DNA from: Ciona intestinalis
Lineage: Eukaryota > Chordata > Ascidiacea > Phlebobranchia > Cionidae
Assembly (NCBI RefSeq): GCF_000224145.3
Contig: NC_020169.2
Coordinates: forward strand, 4,847,555-4,911,554
Reading direction: 5' to 3'
Length of the DNA: 64,000 nucleotides
A program made the position numbers and the translations under genes. This document shows positions 58,201 to 64,000 of this stretch, one piece after another. A model generated the notes under the pieces. The model did not search any database, was not told the DNA's origin, and saw only the letters and a list, made by a program, of their open reading frames with translations. How positions within the stretch are numbered: the first letter of the stretch is position 1; the number at the start of each line of letters is the position of its first letter.

Positions 58201-61200
58201 TCACTTTTAGTATGTTTACAGTTGTTGTGAAAAGCAATGTGTATATATTTCCTTCTCCTAATATTCCTTTTGCAATGACTCTGTTGTTTCCTTTGTCTAG
58301 TATGATAANTAAGCTTTACAATACACTGAACTTCTTTATGCATTATCCTTTAGAATTAACGTTTACGAAATGGGGGAATCGCAACTCAGTGCTAAATCCC
58401 AGGTCCACTGGCATGCCTCATTATAGGATCTCACCCATATAATACTGTACACAGTTAGAAATATAATACTTAAAAACAGCTTACTGTGTGAAGAAATAAG
58501 TGGCACATTTTGATCTTGCAATTTTGGGCGGCCTCTTTTAGCTTTTGCTGTGGTTTTGTTTTTTTTCAGCGGTTTTTGTTTAGTAAGTTTAGCAGGTATA
58601 ACGGCTGGAGCTAAAATCGAAGCATTCTTCCAAATTTTAACTGAAAAAAATAAATAAATATACAGTAAAAAAGTGCTGGTTTCAAAATTAAAAAATTGCT
58701 GATTTTCCGAAATGTAAAAAATTGTCATCAAAAAAAGTTGATTTAAAAACAATAAATATAACATTATTTTGTGATAATCCCACTTACCCATATTCGCCTT
58801 TACTGAGTCTTCTATTTCTACTGATATAGGTTCATTATTATCTCTGGAGAAAATATTGGTTTGTGAGTGTTTAGATGCGATTAGTTTAACGATTTTGGCA
58901 AACATACATTAATATTTTAAAGCCAGTTTTTTTAGTCTGGTGCGGAACATCATATTTTAAAACACTCATGTTTACCTAATTTATGCAACACCGAAAGTTT
59001 TTTACAAACAACGCAACACAGTTCACTAGAGCCTGTTTTTCATGTGCCAACAATCTCTACTGTGATGTTCCACAACACACAATTCCTTTAGGAAATTATG
59101 TTACAGCATAATTTTTAACACTGCATAGCTTATAAAAGTTCTAAAACATCAATATACAAATAATACAAATATAAAACAAGACTCCAAGTTACCCATAAAC
59201 TATATGTTCCCATGGATCCAGCGGTCGGGTTCGAACACGTTTACTTCGTCTTAAACCTTCATCTGCCACCGACACAATGTCTGGCACAACTGGTAATGTA
59301 GAACGAGTTAAAATCAATACAACGTTATATATAGTAGGGTGGGCGAAGATGGGACACCTTTAGCACATAGTATCCAGATATCCTGATGGTGTTTTAAACA
59401 ATCAACAACGGTCTATGAGAGCTATGAGGAAATAGTTTCATATTTCTTTGAATGTTCTTTGTTTACTACTAAATAGGACGAGGAAATGGAGTTAAAAAGT
59501 GTCCCATCTTTCCCCATCCTACTGTATAATAAATCAAAAGCAAATATGACATATACAGGCAAACTTTAAGCTATGTACTAATAAGTTATTTTAGTTTTTT
59601 TTTTAAATGCCACATTACAAAAAAAGGCTTGTTATATAGACACAATAAATGTCTGGCACAACTGTGTAACATTACATGATACTGAACGAATTACATAAAG
59701 AGTACTTCGTATAAAAGTAGTTCTATATCAACTTATCAAGTGATACGCCAACATAGAGTAACAAATATTAAAATAAAATTTAACTTACTTAGTTCAACTG
59801 GGTAGGGGTTAAACAAATTCTGTGTTCTGTCAAAGTAAAATGAATTAGAGGTAATAATATCCCAAAACACTTTTTGTTATAAAGTTTTACATATACAAAC
59901 TTATCACTGAATAAAATTCAGTCCTGTTTTAAAATCAGTGAAGATGGTTTTAGTTTTTAGACATGAGAAATAAAGACAATTGTATTATAAATGAGCTGTA
60001 ATGGTCGTATTAAAAAGCACCAGATACAAATTTACTTTTTAATGAAAAAATGAAACTTACTTATTATGAGACTTGTTATATTTGCCACGATTCTTCTTTT
60101 CACCTCTTGGTTTTGGCTTGTTTTCTTTATTTTGAGACGAAGTATTTTTGGAACCAGATCTATCAAGAAGAAAATGACATAATTACCACAGTTTAATAAA
60201 ACATTGTACCACCAGACAATCTAGAAGCTTCTCTATAGAAAGTTTTATTTAGCTGAAATCAGTCTTGTAGCTGAACAGAAGCTACTGATGAAAATTGAAT
60301 TAGGCAGTTTTTTTAAATGGGATTAGTATTACTTATCAGACACCCGAACTTACTTGGCTTTTTTAACTTTTTGTTTCACATTCGTTTTTCTTGGTGATTC
60401 AACGGTTTTATCCGCTTCTGTTTCTTGATGGTTGGAACTAAATTAAAAAAAAAAAAATTCAATGTCTAAAGAATATAATTATAAAACAAAACAAACCGAT
60501 TTTGTTTTTTCTTTTGATATTTCCGTTTTTGTTTAACAGGAGAGTGAGTAATTGTGTCGTCTGTGTCATCTTCCCCCCTGTATAATCATAAATATATATA
60601 GAGGTACTGAGGGGTAAGATAGATACCCTTTTAACAGTAATGAGCAATACCTCCTTATTAACATGACCCTAAACAAACCAATCACAAGAACTGACAGCAA
60701 ATAACGCTGATCAAACGTTTACTCTAAATCCAATTCTCTATTACATAAATACAAATACCACGTTCATAGTTAAATACCCAGTGTGGCGATTTCTTGACGA
60801 AGATCGAATTGATTTTTTCTTTTCTGGTGATTTGGTTTTCTCATTCGATTTATCTCTTTGGTTGGAATTGCTGAATTAAAAATTAACAAATAAAAATATT
60901 ACATCCTTTAGTTTGTTTTAACTCTTACTTTCATTCATATAAAAGGACAATGAAAAAAAAGGGTTAGAAAAAATGTAATTCTTTAGCTCTGCTTGTTCTA
61001 AGAAACAGCGTATCACCCTAATAATATGCCCGATAAAGAACATTTACCAAAACTACTTACTTAGTAAGTTCAACACTGATTGGATCAACTCTCTCTGAAT
61101 AACTATCGTCATCAAAGTTTGAAACTGACGATTCCTCATTCTCTATATCTGTGAGGGAGATAAGATAATGTTAAGATTATTTATGGAGTCGTGGCACATT

Positions 61201-64000
61201 ATTAAGCCACGGCACAGTGGTTGTAGCCACGGTCCGGTGATTAGAGCCGTAGGTGCCAAACCTGTGGCTGTTAGTAATATCAGATAATTTTTAGGTAAAC
61301 AGATTTTCTGTTAAAAGAATTAATTTTGCAGTACCAATGTTTTGTTTACCCCTAGACATTATCATGGTTTATATCCTTTTTACATATTTTGCCCAGAAGA
61401 GTTAAATTAATAGTTCAGATACATGTTCATGACAAAAGTTAGTATTTATGTTAAAATTCCTCACCAATTTCATCAGCTTCAGGAGGCGAGGGTTCGGGGG
61501 GAATTATATTTCTATGTTTCTTAGCACGACGGGGGGTAGAAGCAGGAGGGCCCATCATTGCTTTGCCAATGTTTATCCTAAGAATTAACAATTTATATAA
61601 GGATATACTGCATTGAAAAAAAAACAATATTCGTCATTTTAATTTTTTTATTCAATTTTCCACTCAAAATGTAAGTAGTATCAGAATTAAGAACAATGTG
61701 TGGAAATTGTAAAGTCATTCTGGATAATACTGTTTTGTAATTATAGTTGGCAATGTAATGTTTTATTTATATCATACAAATATATATTTGTGAATTTGTG
61801 ATTCATTGTAATTTCTTCTATATATTCTAATCTATATGGGCGAGGTTAAGGGTTTAGGTAAAATTTGGCCTATTAACCCAATACCTTGATGCATCATTAT
61901 TGATAAAGGTTATTTTTTTATCATAAACTCACATGTCATTAGGATTCATGATAGAAGATTGATCAACATGAGGAAAGACAGCATGATGGATTGTTTCCGT
62001 TACATCTTCGGTGAGATCTGATTGAACTACACGAGAATAATATATTAAATACAATATAATGCAACGATAAAAAATCATTGTTTTTTGGGACAAAAGTTTC
62101 TATTGTGTATTTGTTGTCTTCATGTGGCATAGGGGTGACATGGGTGTCAAACATTAGAAAGCTCATTGATTATAGTAGTGAATGCAAGATACTTTGACAC
62201 TGCTCCTCTCTTTAACAAGAAAAAAAAAACATTTTTAGGTAAAAACTGAAGTGTTAAAACAGTCATACCTGTTTCTAAAACTTTCGGCAACCATAAAATT
62301 ATACATCCGCATATCTAGATTTACTCATACAAAATACATATGATCAAACAAATATACCAAGATCACTGGATATTCTTTGTTCTGGAGCAAGGGGTACAGT
62401 TTCTGCACCAACAGTTTCCAAATTCTCGTTTTTCTTTTTCTTTGGAGGACGTCCTATAGTTGCAACAATTAGAATATAAACTGTTCATAAATAATACGGC
62501 AAATTACCTTGTTTTCTTTTGGTTTTTGTTGGTTTGGACGGCAAGTGAACATTATTTTCCTCTACCCCTCCAGATTCCTAAGTTAAATTGAGTTAATGAC
62601 ACAACAATACATTACTTCTGTATTTATAGAAAAAAATAATTTTTTAGGACTTTGATTTTGTTGTCATTGATACATTATCACAACAGGCATATTTTTATAC
62701 CAAATAAAACTTTTAAAAATTATATGTTATTTGATAGAATAGGCAAAGCAGTTACTTTATCGAAAATTCATGGGGTAATCTCAAATCTTGTCTATATGCC
62801 AGGTCCTTGACAAAGACCTTATCCACATAAAATATGATAATTTAAAAACAACTTACTGTGTTTAACCATTCTTTTAGTTGGCTTGCATTAGAAGTTTGAG
62901 TTTTATTCTGAACCTTCTTGGTTGAAATTCGGCGTAATTTTGATGGAGAAACTCCTTCAGTATTACCTACTTCATTTTCAACATCATTTAAATTAGAAAA
63001 CCTTTTCCTACGTTTGCCGATAGATTTTTTAGCTGTTCTGTTTGACTTGGAAACTTTTTTTAATGAATTTTGTTCCGGCAACACTGATATATTTTTGTCT
63101 GGTAACACTGTAAGGTGTTCTGTGTATGTTACAGGTTCTTCAGGGGTTGGGGTACGATCCAAATCAAGATCAGAGTCATTTTCTGGTAGATTTGTTGCAG
63201 ATTGAACAGCATGATTGATAATAGGTGAAGTATTCACACCAGGGATTTCATCAGAAACTTGATTGCTAAAAAATACAATTTTTATTTGTTTGCACAAACC
63301 TAACAAGTCAATAAATTTAAGTATGACGTTATAAAAATCCTGTTACACTTTTAGTTCATTTGAAATAAAAGTTAGCTGGTATAAATTATAAAGTATATTA
63401 CACACCCTGAAAAAAAACACTCAATACATATGTACAATTACGTAAAACAAACCTTTTTTCAAGACTTTGTTTGTGCTTTGTAGTATCCATCCGATTAACT
63501 TTATTTACTTTTGAATTGTTTATCTGGTAAGAGTTGTTGTGTCAGGTGGCTGCAACAATTAAATATCTAATATAATATCAACATATAAACATACCGATTT
63601 TCTTGCTGTGTTTCTGCGCTTTTTCTTTTGAGTTTGATCATTCCTATAATAAAGTAAATATTTAATTTTTATGAATATTTTATTATTTCAGTTGTCAGTT
63701 AAATCCCTAAACACAGAATATGCTAGACAAACAGCTTAAAAATGTTTGTTAAAAATAAAAAAAAATAAATTAAACAAAGAATGATTGAACAGAAAAATAA
63801 ACGAATAAACGTAACCTATTTTTGCAGGGCAAAAACAGTGATTACAATACACAAATTATGCACTAGAAAATATAAGTATACTAAACATTAAGGTATTAAT
63901 ATTTAATCTAAAGTGAAAGAACATTTTAAACTTACACTTTAGTATTGTCTGATGGTTGTTGTTCTACATTGCTGTTTGGAATCATATCATGTTCTTCATT
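55270..64000 (-). CDS. CENPC: CENP-C (N-terminus outside window)
   Basis: Twenty-four exons visible on the minus strand, right to left: 63936-64000+, 63595-63643, 63453-63523, 62857-63265, 62508-62577, 62358-62453, 61933-62026, 61465-61577, 61061-61148, 60778-60870, 60497-60577, 60354-60437, 60061-60159, 59789-59826, 59193-59289, 58788-58843, 58485-58640, 57900-57986, 57540-57620, 56969-57079, 56663-56773, 56257-56394, 55834-56018, 55270-55479; 893 residues, phases consistent. The CENP-C motif is complete in one exon: LRRSKRVRTRPLDPWEHIVY (59193-59289), which docks on the CENP-A/H4-H2A-H2B surface. The last two exons form the Mif2/CENP-C cupin dimerisation domain (GFSMGSMVIMPGERKE, GTIEVAFGGREVVVTRGAYF, IPPKNEYSI). 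Between and before are Lys/Ser-rich linkers with AT-hook-like KRGRP, KRGRK and QGRPPKKK. CENP-C bridges CENP-A nucleosomes to the outer kinetochore. Confidence 0.93.
55575..55795 (+). repeat. Dispersed repeat family B, fuller copy (SINE-like)
   Basis: GGACACCGGGTTCAATACTC (B-box-like), GTGCATCAGTTAGCGGATAT, CCATAAAGGGTTGTAACACC, then the 3' module CAAATCTGGTCTAAATCGCA and CCACATATAATAGAAA. In the last CENP-C intron, opposite in strand to the gene. Confidence 0.65.
56969..57079 (-). repeat. Tandemly duplicated CENP-C exon (pair with 56663-56773)
   Basis: Both exons are 111 nt in the same phase and encode E-[RP]-QIEPE-[IL]-P-[QE]-QN-[TA]-[KR]-V, then ETSH-[KR]-K and a Lys/Arg-rich end. The right copy has an AT-hook-like SKRGRKKK; the left copy has SKRVKKNK. 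Confidence 0.85.
57133..57540 (+). repeat. Cluster of family B 3' modules in a CENP-C intron
   Basis: Copies at about 57133-57216, 57238-57313 and 57410-57536. In the last, the terminal segment ATGCAGTGGGxCCTxACCCA CATAGAGTAGAAAT is itself doubled. Further single copies: 58369-58443, 61838-61890, 62767-62838. Confidence 0.65.
57894..57899 (-). other. Probable GC-AG intron donor in CENP-C
   Basis: The exon 57900-57986 keeps the reading phase only if it ends at a GCAAGT donor (minus strand). No GT donor nearby fits, and both neighbouring exons match phase 1. Confidence 0.5.
59327..59528 (+). mobile_element. MITE family A, copy 11
   Basis: TATATAGTAGGGTGGGCGAA at the left, CTTTCCCCATCCTACTGTATA at the right, full body. 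Lies 38 bp upstream of the exon encoding the CENP-C motif. Confidence 0.8.

Noticed and set aside
58363-58905. One long minus-strand frame as a single exon
   Set aside because: It reads through clear splice sites; only 58485-58640 and 58788-58843 keep phase with neighbours, and its lower end is repeat sequence.

Overview
The window reads as nuclear DNA of a compact-genome invertebrate chordate, most likely a tunicate of the Ciona type. The grounds are AT-rich sequence, short GT-AG introns of about 0.1-1.5 kb, and chordate-like multi-exon genes (liprin-beta, UNC119, MIC10, RPA43, a tandem galectin, M18BP1, CENP-C) packed a few hundred bases apart on both strands. Many introns carry one short inverted-repeat transposon family. 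The species call is inference; the gene calls rest on translated exons whose splice phases agree across each model. Exon ends were counted by eye and may be off by a base or so. Two assembly gaps are present (about 8637-8686 and 58073-58122).

Layout. 1-1445 (+): 3' part of an M18BP1/KNL2-like gene with a CENP-C-like motif. 2529-4056 (+): MIC10. 4920-8255 (+): RNA polymerase I subunit RPA43 with a long Lys-rich, repeat-bearing tail. 8571-9665: minisatellite. 10480-13915 (-): two-CRD galectin. 15919-19924 (-): UNC119. 22067-27241 (-): secreted CBM39 + GH16 beta-1,3-glucanase/glucan-recognition protein. 28425-29739: large foldback element built of an 18-bp minisatellite. 31895-36074 (+): small signal-peptide, Thr-rich, probably GPI-anchored protein with a 3.9-kb intron. 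36919-37842 (-): intronless ADP/ATP carrier. 39297-50762 (-): liprin-beta in 20 exons. 51577-55031 (+): unrecognised 339-residue Pro/Tyr/Lys-rich protein. 55270-64000 (-): CENP-C, 24 exons visible, N-terminus outside the window.

The most striking point is that the window opens with one CENP-A-deposition/recognition protein (M18BP1) and closes with another (CENP-C), both showing the Arg-rich/Trp nucleosome-docking motif. The CENP-C gene looks internally expanded: duplicated exons, recurring P-[IY]-x-V-E motifs, at least three AT-hook-like segments and a probable GC-AG intron. Other notable items are the foldback element, the intronless ADP/ATP carrier, a duplicated splice acceptor giving an alternative short C-terminus, perfect hairpins at 1463-1500 and 20061-20102, and eleven copies of one short inverted-repeat transposon family. 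I found no rRNA, tRNA or CRISPR, and no convincing novel multi-gene system.
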